From the NCBI GenBank assembly GCA_030789695.1, contig JAULAV010003603.1, forward strand, positions 1 to 64,000: DNA of 64,000 bases, read 5' to 3'. The stretch's first letter is position 1; the number at the start of each line of letters is the position of its first letter. The translations under genes and the position numbers were made by a program. The stretch comes from Scilla litardierei (Eukaryota; Streptophyta; Magnoliopsida; Asparagales; Asparagaceae). Below the pieces are notes generated by a model, which worked only from the letters and a program-made list of their open reading frames with translations, made no database searches and was not told the origin of the DNA. Shown here piece after piece: positions 46,850 to 57,143 of the stretch.

Positions 46850-48548
46850 GACATAGATACTTGGTCTTTAAAGCATAAGATCTAATTCAACAGTAGATAA
46901 CCATAATTACCATGTGATATATGTGAGCAAAGACATGAAGTTGCACAATTTTTAATTCATGGCATCTGTCAACTCAACAAAAGGGTTAGATGACATAAAG
47001 TCAACCTACCATGCAAATGGTTGAACAAAAAGGGGCTTGCCAAAGAAACTATATTGCCAATTACCAAGTTGATAGACTTCTCATATTAGCTATGCAGTTT
47101 AATCTTAATACTTTTAGGCCGCATGCAACTCAGGTATATAATTAAATTTAATACAATTTAATCACATAAAGGGGCATAGATATAACATGTTCATAGCTCA
47201 AAACTGATCAGACAAGGACCTGATATGGGCTATCCAGTTTGGTTCAGTGGATACAAATACGGATGCGATGCCAATGTGTTAATAAGGTATAAGAATGTAT
47301 ACTAATTTTCGTTATAAACCCTTACAAATATGTCTTGGGTATCAGGTAAACCGATATTTGTTTAGTTTGCTGCACCAAAAGCAACATCTATCTGATGTAA
47401 CACAAAAATGTTGTCAATCGCTACAGACATGTGAAATGGCGGAATGTTAACTTACACCTTGTTATTAATTATTTTTACAGAATAAATTTTATATGCATAT
47501 ATACACGACAGTTAGTCATATATGGTGTATGGTGAAGTGTATTCAAATATGTTGTCTTTATGTGCCAGTATCCAGGTCCAGATTCGGATACATCAGAATC
47601 AAACCATTTTTATCTGGATATGATCTGCATATCTATAACCAGAAAGAAACGGCATGGAGTAGATCAGTTATACAACCCACTTGCAGCCTTAACAATGTAA
47701 CAATTAGATATGCACACATTATGGATTTTATATTGAGTTGCATACTTGCTTGTTGAAGGAAGGTTTATTTACAGGATGCAGACTATTTGCATGCTGCCGA
47801 ATTAGGTAGAGGTTCTTATATAGTATATGTTACATATAAAAATAATAGTATATGTTACATATAAAATAACAAGTTTTCAAAATATGGATGCACGTGAGCT
47901 TCTGTATAGACCATGTTGGTTTGAGAAGTACAATTATACATTTGGGATGACAATTCTAATTTACTTAAACAACTGCAATGAAGACAAAAGATTCAAAACC
48001 TAGTTCTCTATCATGCTTGGAGAACTCCATAACTATTGGAATGTGTAAATTATCACAGAAGAGAGCCTATTCCATATTGAGACTATAAAAGATGGAATCA
48101 TATCATATCTCCAATCGTCTCATGGAGATAGAACACAAAGTATATGCTAAAATAATCCTTAAAACATGGGTTTCATTAGGCTGCAACTTCGACAATTTCT
48201 ACCTTCAATCCAAACCTAGTATTGACACTGACTTAAAAGAATGCTCCAATCAATAAGACCTTGTGATACTCAATGCATATATTACACGCGTACATTTGAT
48301 GGATACTTGTTGGGTAATACTATAGTGTATCCTAGAATTTATAACATATCCTAGATATAAATACTTCCAACAATATATCTGAGATTAAGAAGTTAAATGT
48401 CCAATGCAGAACAAATTCAATTTGATTTTGCAACTGTTCTCATATAATTTAACCACATTCTTAATGAAAGATTATCAATATTATGGTGGCCATTGATTGA
48501 TGTAACTTACAAGAGAATTGAATTGAATAAATTATTTCATTATTTTAA
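46850..48548. other. AT-rich DNA, nothing recognised
   Basis: Continues the sequence that ended at 28003. No ORF with a domain, no RNA gene and no clear repeat seen. Confidence 0.45.
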
Positions 48549-49203
48549 CCATTATGGCTTTCAAAATTCATGTATAGAATTTAGATGAGTAGCGTAACTC
48601 AAATGCACATATATATTATATTTATTATATCCATAATTTATCAGTACCCTTGATTTTCAAGATTTTTTGTATCTCATGCCCATATAATATAATATGAGAT
48701 CCATGTCATATACGTGTACTCATACTCGTGTTAACGCTCTATAACAATTGGTTTGTTCATACATATGAAAAACATTTGTCTGATAGGATGGTCTTTTGGA
48801 CATGTCTCCAATAAAGTATATTTCCGCATGATTTTAAGTTACCAACTCGATGACTTGCGACCAAATTTGGGAGATTTACCGAACCATACCTTAGGCAAGA
48901 AGCCTAGAACTACTGAAATGACATTGAGTTCAACTGTTACCATCTAGAACTATGCTACAGGATATCAATTCAAATCGTATGATACTCATTCTTAGGTCCC
49001 CATCAATGTTAATCCTCAAATCTTCTTTGCTCAAATCCAAACTTTGTGTTTCACCACATCTACCCATGCCTATCTTGCACACTAATTATGTTAAAATTGG
49101 TTTGCGCACAAGTGTGCAACTGCAACACCATTTATTATATGTACCGCAAAAGCAAAAATTTTGCAAAGACGAACATTTTGCCATGAATAGACCCAATCCA
49201 GAC

Positions 49204-50268
49204 TGTTGTGTGCGGGCAGAATACTAGGACCGTCGGACAATCAGATATGAGAATAAGCAATTCAAATAAAGTGCTATGAAGATTGTAACTTTAGGCCGTC
49301 GGCAGTCCAAATGAACACCGATGAGCTTTATTACGAAAGGAGTGAACAAATATAAATCTTATTTCTTCACACCTAAGAAGAATCACACAAGATCTCTCCA
49401 AAAGCTCTCAACACAATCTCTCAAAGTTGGCTCTCAACAATGGCAGCTCAAAGTTCTCGCAATGTGTTCCACACGTGAAACTCTCGCCGAAACACCCCAT
49501 ATATATCCCTAAGATACAATAGGTGTTCTAATAAAAGAGTGATACTAGACCTAATCCAGACGGTTATGTGCGGGATGAATACTAGGACCATCAGACGATT
49601 AAAGAAGAGAATAAGCGACAATCAAATAGAGCACTAAGAAGATTGTAACTTTAGGCCGTCGACCGGCCAAGGAAACACCAATGAACTATATTACGAAAGA
49701 AAAAAACAAATACAAATCTTCTCTCTTCATAAGGAAGAAGAAGCACACAATATCTTTCCAAAAACTCTCAACACAATCTTTCAAAGTTGGTTCTCAATAA
49801 TTGCCGCTAAAAGTTCTCTTACTGTGTTCCCACTAAGGAAATCACCTAAACACCATAAATAAGCCCTAAGATACAATATGTGTTCTAATAGAATATGATT
49901 TCTTATTTGATAAGAACTCCGACTCTAACGGAATTTTAATACAATCACAACTCTACTTCGGATGTGACATTGTATCCTATGTTGGGCACATCCGTACTGT
50001 CAAACTTTCTGCTGAAGGCAAACCTGACAAAGTGCCGAGCCGAGCTATCCGAAGCTCGGACTATAGAGCTGTCGATCTGTGAGCCGCCGATCCTCCGACC
50101 TAAGAATTCATGCATTGTGGAAGTCCATTAGCTCGACATCCTCGTATCTGACTTGTGCAGAGTGAGATAGGTGGGATCCAAACACAGGCGAGCTAGCTCT
50201 GTACAAGATAACAAGTCTGCACGTCTCCAACACTTCTTCAGCGCCTCAATCGAGCCAGCTTTCACACT
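49204..50268 (-). mobile_element. Inserted LTR-like sequence with internal 358-bp tandem duplication
   Basis: Absent from duplicate copy B, so its limits are clear: AGAC at 49200-49203 and 50269-50272 flank it. On the minus strand it starts near TGTGAAAGCTGG and ends CCGCACACAACA, like an LTR. Two tandem units with a period of 358 bp start at about 49195 and 49553 (each with GTGTGCGGG or GTTATGTGCGGG, then AATACTAGGACC). The second unit carries a copy of the flanking AGACC(C/T)AATCCAGAC, so the tandem duplication followed insertion. No coding region. Class uncertain; a solo LTR is my best reading. Confidence 0.5.
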
Positions 50269-50575
50269 AGACCACAATTTATTAATTTAGTATTGACTAC
50301 ATTTGCATGAATTTCTCGATAACATGTTCCTAGATTATTCATGTAACATTTACCCATGTTGCGTCCTTCCCAAATGTTAGGAGACATCCACAACAAAAAT
50401 AAAATCACATCTTTTCGCCAAAGATCAAAAACAAAAGTCAGGTTAATTCATTCATACAATTCCAGTTATTTAATGCTAACACTTGGGGATTTTACATGCA
50501 AATTCGACTCATACAAGATGCTTATATCAATCATCAACTCCAAAGTATCAATGCTAGACGAAATCATACACACAC

Positions 50576-50981
50576 TTACTTTTGTTCCTTTGGGAAATGG
50601 ATTTTGATGAGCCATGGGTGATCCGAAACATCGACCTTTGCCTTTTCCAACAGTATGCCCTTCCACGTGGCGTCGCAGTTGACTACGTTCTACGTTCGTG
50701 TTGCTCTGATCATAAATACTTTAGAAGAAATTTGAATGAAAATTTGACGAGGAGAAGCAAATTGAAAGAAAGAAAGAATCAATTTTGAGAGTTGAGGGGA
50801 CTTGGAGATTGTTGTACTTGATCTATTTCCAAACCTGGATGAAGCAGTGGAGGCGCAAGATCTGCAAGATCAAAGACTGGCCTACGAACTCCAGAATGGT
50901 CGAGGGGAGATTCGTGATGTCAATAAGGCTCGCCACTTTTTTGGGCATTACACCGCCACCGCCTTTCTCGCTTGTTGCCAT
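50576..50981 (-). pseudogene. SWIB/MDM2-domain gene, copy A (broken)
   Basis: Exon 1 starts MATSEKGGGG at 50981 and encodes the first half of a SWIB domain (NLPSTILEFVGQS, LHCFIQVWK), then a nonsense codon where the tyrosine of W-Y-IK should be. Intron donor CAA|GTCCCC lies at about 50800. At the exon 2 acceptor the AG is lost (ATTTATGATCAG instead of ATTCAGGATCAG). A 7-base duplication (about 50680-50695) shifts the frame before the end, which still reads HFPKEQK-stop. Three independent lesions make it a pseudogene. Confidence 0.8.
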
Positions 50982-51012
50982 CTCATCAATATCGAACCCT
51001 AAGAAAGAGATC

Positions 51013-51348
51013 TGAAACATCGACCTTCGCCTTTCCCAACAGTATGCCCTTCAACGTGTCGCTGTACGTTCTTGTTGCTCGGATCCTAAATACTTTAGAA
51101 GAAATTTGAATGAAAATTTGACGAGGAGAAGCAAATTGAAAGAACCAAAGAATCAATTTTGAGAGTTGAGGGGACCTGGAGATTGTTGGACTTACTGTAT
51201 TCCCTGACCTGGATGAAGGAGTGGAGGCACGAGATCTGAGACTGGCAGACGAATCCTAGACTGGTCGAGGGGAGATTTCGCAACGTCAATGAGGCTCGCC
51301 ACCTTTTTTGGGCTCTCCGCCGCCGCCGCCGTTCTTGCTTGTTGCCAT
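51013..51348 (-). pseudogene. SWIB/MDM2-domain gene, copy C (truncated)
   Basis: Exon 1 starts MATSKNGGGG at 51348, shifts frame at the AAAAAAGG run (about 51300) and again in the GTTGCGAAATCTCC stretch. Exon 2 has the acceptor TTTAG|GATCCGAGC and NKNV, loses about 10 bases, and is cut at 51013 where copy A's 5' end begins. It probably arose by unequal exchange between copies. Confidence 0.75.
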
Positions 51349-51532
51349 CTCACCATTATCGAACCCTAAGAAAGAGAGCCGGTCTAAAGACCCCGAGGCA
51401 TTTGTGTGGGCTAGATCTTACCGGGCTTGGTCTGTACTAAAGGCCGGCATTGTTAGTGATCTTAAGCAAGGCATCGTGCAAGGGAGAAAATCTGCGTCTT
51501 TTTTGGCCCAAAATTTTGCAATAGATTTTTTA

Positions 51533-52935
51533 CCCATTATGGCTAAAAAATTCATGTATAGAATTCAGGTAAGTAGTGTAACTCAAATGCACATACATTT
51601 TATAATTATTATATCCATAATTTATCAATGTCCTAGATTTTCAAGATTTATTTGTATCTCATGCATGTATAATATAATATGATATACATGTGATATACTT
51701 GTACTCATACTCATGTTAACACTATATGTCAATTGGTTTTATCATACATACGGGAAACATTTGTCTGATAGGATGGTCCTATTGGACATGTCTTCAATAA
51801 AGAATATCTCCCCATGATTTTAAGTTACCAACTTGATGACTTGAGGTCAAATTTGGGAGATTTACCAAACCATACCATAGGCAAGAAGCCAAGATCCATT
51901 GAAAAGGTATTGAGTGTGGTTCTCTGCATTCATTACAATCTAGAACCATGCCCCGGGTTTATCAATTCAAATCATATGATAGTCATTCTTATATCCTCAT
52001 CAATGTTAATCTTCGACTCTGCTTTGCACACATCGAAGCTGCGTGGTTCACCACATCTACCAATGCTTATCTTGCAAGCTCGTTATGTTAGAACTGGTTT
52101 GCGCACTAGTGTGCAACTGCAACACCATTTATTGTATGTACCACAAAGGCAAAATTTTTGCAGAGACGGACATTTTGCCAGGACTAGACCCAATCCAGAC
52201 CACAATTCATTAATTTAATATTGACTATATTTGCATGAATTTCTCAATAACATGTTCCTAGATTATTCAAATAACATTTACCCATGTTGCGTCGTTCCCA
52301 TTTGTTAGGAGACATACAAAACAAAAACAAAATCACATCTGTTTGCCATTCTCGGAAGATCAAAAACAAAATTCAGGCTAAGTCGTTCATATAATTCCAG
52401 GTATTTAATGCTAACACTTGGGGATTTCTACATGCAAATTCGATTCATACAAGATGTTTATATCAATCAACAACTCCAAAGGGTCAATGCTCAACGAAAT
52501 GATACTCACAATTTCTTCTGTTCCTTTGGGAAATGGATTTTGATGAGCCCTGGGAGTTCCGAAAGCTCGACCTTCGCCTTTCCCAACAGTGTGCCCTTCA
52601 ACGTGTCGTCGCAGTTGACTACGTTCTTGTTGCTCTGATCCTGAATATTTTAGAAGAAATTTGGATGAAAATTCGACGAGGAGAAGCAAATTGAAAGAAA
52701 CAAAGAATGAATTTTGAGAGTTGAGGGGACCTGGAGATTGTTGGACTTGATGTAGTCCCAGACGCGGATGAAGCAGTGGAGCCGCGAGATCTGAGACTGG
52801 CCGACGAATTCTAGAATGGTCGAGGGGAGATTCGCGGCGTCCATTATCGAACCCTAAGAAAGAGAGCCGATCTTGAGACCCTGAGGCGCTTGTGTGGGCT
52901 TGATCTTATCGGGCTTGGGCTGTACTAAAGGCCTG
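51533..52935. repeat. Segmental duplication, copy B (contains intact SWIB gene)
   Basis: Direct repeat of copy A without the 49204-50268 insertion. It includes the SWIB gene and its 5' region (CACACAAGCGCC...GGCTCTC on the minus strand), which also matches 51383-51450 upstream of copy C. Confidence 0.8.
52506..52844 (-). CDS. SWIB/MDM2-domain protein, copy B (82 aa, two exons)
   Basis: Exon 1 is 52844-52731 and exon 2 is 52640-52506, with an intron at 52641-52730 (CTCCAG|GTCCCC ... ATATTCAG|GATCAG). The product is nearly all SWIB fold: LPSTILEFVGQSQISRL, FIRVWDYIKSNNLQ, then NKNVVNCDDTLKG, LLGKAKVELSEL and a HFPKEQKKL end. Small plant SWIB proteins relate to the SWI/SNF BAF60b domain and act in chromatin or nucleoid functions; the exact role is unknown. 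Relatives are usually about 100-110 aa. This one starts at MDAANLP and lacks the MATSEKGGGG-PKKVASL leader of copies A and C, through a deletion. No stops or frameshifts. The leader could have carried targeting information, so function is probable, not certain. Confidence 0.72.
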
Positions 52936-52981
52936 CATGATCATCCAAAGATCTTGAAAAACTTTGAGACAAATTAGCAAA

Positions 52982-53478
52982 GGGGCTGTTCTTTTCTCCG
53001 ATTGTTTGAGGAGATTCATCCAAAAACCACTATTCAACATCCCATCATATTAACTTTTCACTGTTTTCGTGTTGTTTGTTCTTTTGCCAAAAGAAATTGC
53101 GGCCAGGAATGTCGACGTGGCCAGCTCATTTTGCATTCCAAACGATCCCCGTAAAATGTGGAGATTACACAAGATTCTCAGCGTGTGGGCCCCCCTCCCC
53201 TTCTCTCTCCGCGGGAACTGCATTCGTTGTTTTGGTTTTTTTTTTAAATTCATAAATAAACATCGTGTGATTAATTTAATACTAATTAAATAATTATTTT
53301 AACATAAGTGGACCACACATCTCACTTTCTATCTCAACTTTCACACCCAAAAGAACACACATACACAAGAAAGTTGCTACGGGTCCCACAACCAACTTTC
53401 AAACCCAAATTTCTCTCTCATCAGATTCCACACTTCTCAACTTTCCCAGTTTATACTTTCCTACAAAAGAACAGGCCC
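52982..53478. mobile_element. MITE-like element (497 bp)
   Basis: Ends are GGGGCTGTTCTTTT and, inverted, GGGCCTGTTCTTTT (13 of 14 match). No ORF with a domain. I could not find a clear target duplication, so the superfamily (hAT or Harbinger) is open. Confidence 0.5.
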
Positions 53479-54089
53479 TAAAGCTAAAATTTCACTCAAA
53501 CTCATTTGTTAGCCTAAGGTTCCAGACTTGAACAAACATTAAGGCTCAACATAAATAATTGGACACAATGGGACGACGCATGAACATAGCTAGTTCTAGA
53601 TTGGTTTTGAATTGAACTCAATTAAAACGGCTTTATATGATATTACTAAAGGGCTTAACATTAGCATATATAATTTATTATTCATCTAGTTTTAAAGCTT
53701 TTTTGGTTGCTTGGGTCGGAGTGGGTCTTAAGCCCCAATCCCAGCCAATTCATTCCAAACAACTAAAATTGTCTGGGATTAGAGATGGTAGGAATAGTCT
53801 TAAACCCACACAATACCGTCTCGAAAACGCATCAAACCCACCAAGATAGCAATGTTTTCAACAGCTCAGAGCTGGCATTCGAGAGAGTGCTAAATTTAAA
53901 TGCCGTCCAAAAATCCCTCTGACTCAAACTGCTATTTATAGCAGAAAATCCAATCCAATGCTAAAAGTCACCGACCTTTACAGTGGTTGCCAAATGATTC
54001 AAGTTTACAGTTTTAATTATTTGATTTGATAAAACATATAATAGGCATTGTCCATTCAATAGCTTTGGGCTTTTCCAATATTAGTTTCT
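53479..54089. other. Unassigned DNA
   Basis: About 600 bp between the MITE and the next LTR. Nothing recognised. Confidence 0.4.
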
Positions 54090-54222
54090 TGTTATGGATA
54101 GGGCATTGAGGCCTTTAGTATCAAGGACCATTGGTATCCACCATAATTGTAAAGGACCTTTTATATCCTCTTTAATCTATATATATGTCCTATGGTCTTT
54201 GCCATAGACTTGATTCTTAACA
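54090..54222 (+). repeat. Short Copia LTR (133 bp)
   Basis: Starts TGTTATGGATAGGGC, has CTATATATATGTCC as TATA, ends TTCTTAACA and is followed by CGTTATCAGCATG. This is the same plan as the 112-bp LTR at 12451. No matching 3' LTR is seen before 57144. Confidence 0.65.
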
Positions 54223-57143
54223 CGTTATCAGCATGATTACGCTCGTAGAGAAGGAAAAATGCAGCGAAGCTCTGAAAAAAATTTCACGACATCTCGATAG
54301 AGGAATCTAATGCGCGGAAAAAGCTTCGTAGCACACGCGATCTAGAGGTATGTATAGATTTGTGCAAATATCCTATTTTTCCATTCATCATCATGATGCT
54401 GTTTTTCTAGATCTTAAACATGATTTTAAGGATCTAAAGACCTAATTACAATATAAAAAGTGCCAAAAATCTAGTTCGTGATGCCATTGAAATAAAAAAT
54501 TTAATTTTATTGATCCCGGTCTGAAGCCGTCGCACCCCAAAACCCCAAAATCTCCATGGATCCCGGCTTGAAGCTTTTGGATCCGACCACCAAACGATCA
54601 TCTACGCCGAAAACGGCCATGTATCCGAAATCATCCCGTTGCTAGTCGGATGCCAACTTTTCGAGCCAACAGTTCAATGATAATTGGCTTTTGGAACGGA
54701 GGTTCCGTCGCCGGTTCTTTTCCAACGACCTCCTCCAGAAGGGTGAGAGAGAGAAAGAGAGAATGAGTGGGCGAATCAAACGGGACGCCGGCGACGACGC
54801 CGGAGATCTTGACATCCCAGCAGATGTGCTACGATGTACCGCGCGCTTGTTGAGTGCCACCGGCGAACCACCGACACCCGCCAGCGAGAGCTGACGTGTC
54901 GACATATCAACCCCTCGTTCGCCCAGTGCCTCATTTTCGCGGCGTGCCCCGACGAGTGCAAGGCCGTCCGCAGCATGTGCTCGAGCACATGAACTTTGAT
55001 GAAGCGGTCGCAGTGCCAGCAGGCCAAGATCTCCCTCTCTATCTGCATCTCCTCTCTTCAGGAAGACTAACGAAAATAAATAAAAATAAAACCCTAACCG
55101 TAATCTTATCTCTAAAATCCCGATCTTGGGATTGGGTTTTGATGGAAGATTTCGAAATTGATGCAAGGATTGTTTACCGAACATCTAATCAAAGAGACGC
55201 GTGATATTCCCTCAGGAAAATTTGGGTTCAGGGCTCCAGCCATTGAGCATCAGTTAAAAAATTCTATTGTTTTGTTTCTCCGCTTTGATTTCGAGACATT
55301 TCCACTCCAAGTTTGCTAATGGATGTCATGGTGCTTAGCAGTAATCAGCAGTCATCATCAATTTAAAGATGCATTCATTGCACATGGATACATACAAGTC
55401 AATATCCTGGGAAACGTTCTTCATTGCGATCATATCTTAAGTTGGGATTTTTTAATTGAAAAAATCTCACGGGCCAAGTATTCAGTAATATTCAGTCTTA
55501 TGAATAGGTTTCTTCAGACCTTTCATGTATCCATCCCTTCGTATTCAACCCTAATATATTAATATATGTGTGAGACTAGGAAACCCCTAGCCATCACTCT
55601 TTCTTTGAGACTCTTCATCTCTCAACACGTCCCGAAAATTCAGGGAATTAAATGGGAGGGGATTAACATCATATAAATATTTTTGAGGATAAAACGTTGT
55701 TTGGGGATACCGATAAAATATGTTTTCAGGAGCGTTCAGTTTTTAAATTTTTCTGAACATGACTCGATTGACCCAGTGCATACCGTGAGCGGGCAGAAGC
55801 CTTCGCTTCCACTATATACCTCACGAACATTTCCTTTTGGGTTAAAGTCCCATTAAATTTTCGAGGACGGGTCATATATTTCAAGGCATCTTCTGACAAA
55901 AGATTAATGTACAATTCATTATAATATCTTGTTAATTTGTTGTACATCACTTAGGTTCTTTTCATGTATATAATTGTTTTATATGTACCATGAACTGCAT
56001 ATGATGAATGCTTTATGTTGTTTGCATGATTTATTTTTACATTTTATTCATGCATATTGGCTCACATTGTGATTATGACACATGATTATAATCTATCAAA
56101 AGTTTAAAATCATATATATATTGATAATTGAACCTGAAGTTCAAATTTAAATGTCAACACCTTTTTGCACAACTTAAAATAAAAATGACCAAATACGAGG
56201 GATTACGTGAAATTTTTTTATGTCATCTTCTTAAAGATGCGTATTTCACGGTAAATAGATCTCACAGATCTATGGTCTATATAGACCAATATGGACACCG
56301 GAAGTCTGTCATAACACCGCCAAAATAGTTTAGAGTAATCTCATTTTATAGGGAATGATTTATAAATCTAGCTTTAAGTATAAGCTCACATCTGAAGCTG
56401 TGTCTTAATAAATAAGTAAGAAATAATTTATGACATTTGCACCCACGTATTTATTCCCCTTAAGCATGTTTCTCTATACACATAAAAACCGAATGACTCA
56501 AGAAAATAATGGCCTGAAGACCATATATGAGCATTCAGATGGACTTTCAAAAGTCCCACATAAATATGAAAAGTGGAAGTATAGAAACAAGTTCACTCTC
56601 CTGTATATGTCTCATTAGTAAGACTAATATTCATTCTTCCTTATAAATAACAATATGGAAGATTGAAAATAGGAAAAGTCCAGGACCAACTATGTTCTGA
56701 TATAAAAAGAGGAAGGGAAGATATGATATACTCGACGTGGAATAAGCAATGGCAAACCAAGATCAGACCCAGAAGTTCTGATAAGACCTATACTACTATT
56801 TGCAATATGAGAAGTCATTAATTTATGACATATCAAAATATATACAAATCTAGTCTAAAGACGAAAGTCTACCTAGCTATTGTATACTTATCTATTCCCC
56901 GAGAAAACATAGACTTTTGAAAACAAATTTAATATGATGCCATAACATAATTCTTAGTGAGTATTTTTCAAACATAATTGGAGATGTATGCTTTCAAAAG
57001 CATTTCATCCTAATAATAGTCCAATAAAAAACTATTTTAGGACGTCTGACTTGATATTCAAGCTTGTCAAGCCGGAATACTCTATATGAGGATACCCATT
57101 ACTCTCTTAAAAAGAAACTTACAAAGTTTCGACGGATATTCGT
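54223..57143 (+). mobile_element. Decayed interior of second short-LTR Copia element
   Basis: Leader-like sequence follows the LTR. Near 56370-56600 are scattered fragments resembling the Gag of the 12451 element (for example ISSHLKLC at about 56380, against ITSRLKLC there). No open polyprotein remains. A host-derived pseudogene sits at 54763-55070. The minus-strand ORF at 55726-55950 has no recognisable domain. Confidence 0.4.
54763..55070 (+). pseudogene. Twin-CX9C (CHCH-like) small protein, pseudogene
   Basis: Starts MSGRIKRDAGDDAG at 54763 and reads DIPADVLRC. After a one-base deletion the sense frame continues RALVECHRR, then LTCRHINPSFAQC (a CX9C), AACPDECKAV, a TGA, and SQCQQAKISLSIC (a second CX9C), to ISSLQED-TAA at 55068. 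Paired CX9C motifs are typical of small proteins of the mitochondrial intermembrane space. No intron is visible and an AAATAAATAAAAATAAAA stretch follows the stop, so it may be a retrocopy or captured fragment. I do not recognise the exact gene. Confidence 0.55.

Larger units (their letters stand above)
48549..51012. repeat. Segmental duplication, copy A (contains SWIB copy A)
   Basis: From CCATTATGGCT onward this segment aligns with 51533-52860 over non-coding downstream DNA and the SWIB gene. Shared landmarks are TTGTCTGATAGGATGGTC, TTTGGGAGATTTACC, GTGCAACTGCAACACC and ACCCAATCCAGAC. Copy A is interrupted by a 1065-bp insertion (49204-50268) that copy B lacks. Confidence 0.8.

Noticed and set aside
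48753..49227. ORFs with a duplicated partner at 51814-52218
   Set aside because: Both are in the non-coding part of the segmental duplication. Frames are not conserved through indels and no domain is seen.
55726..55950. 74-aa minus-strand ORF
   Set aside because: No recognisable domain. It sits in decayed Copia sequence on the opposite strand.
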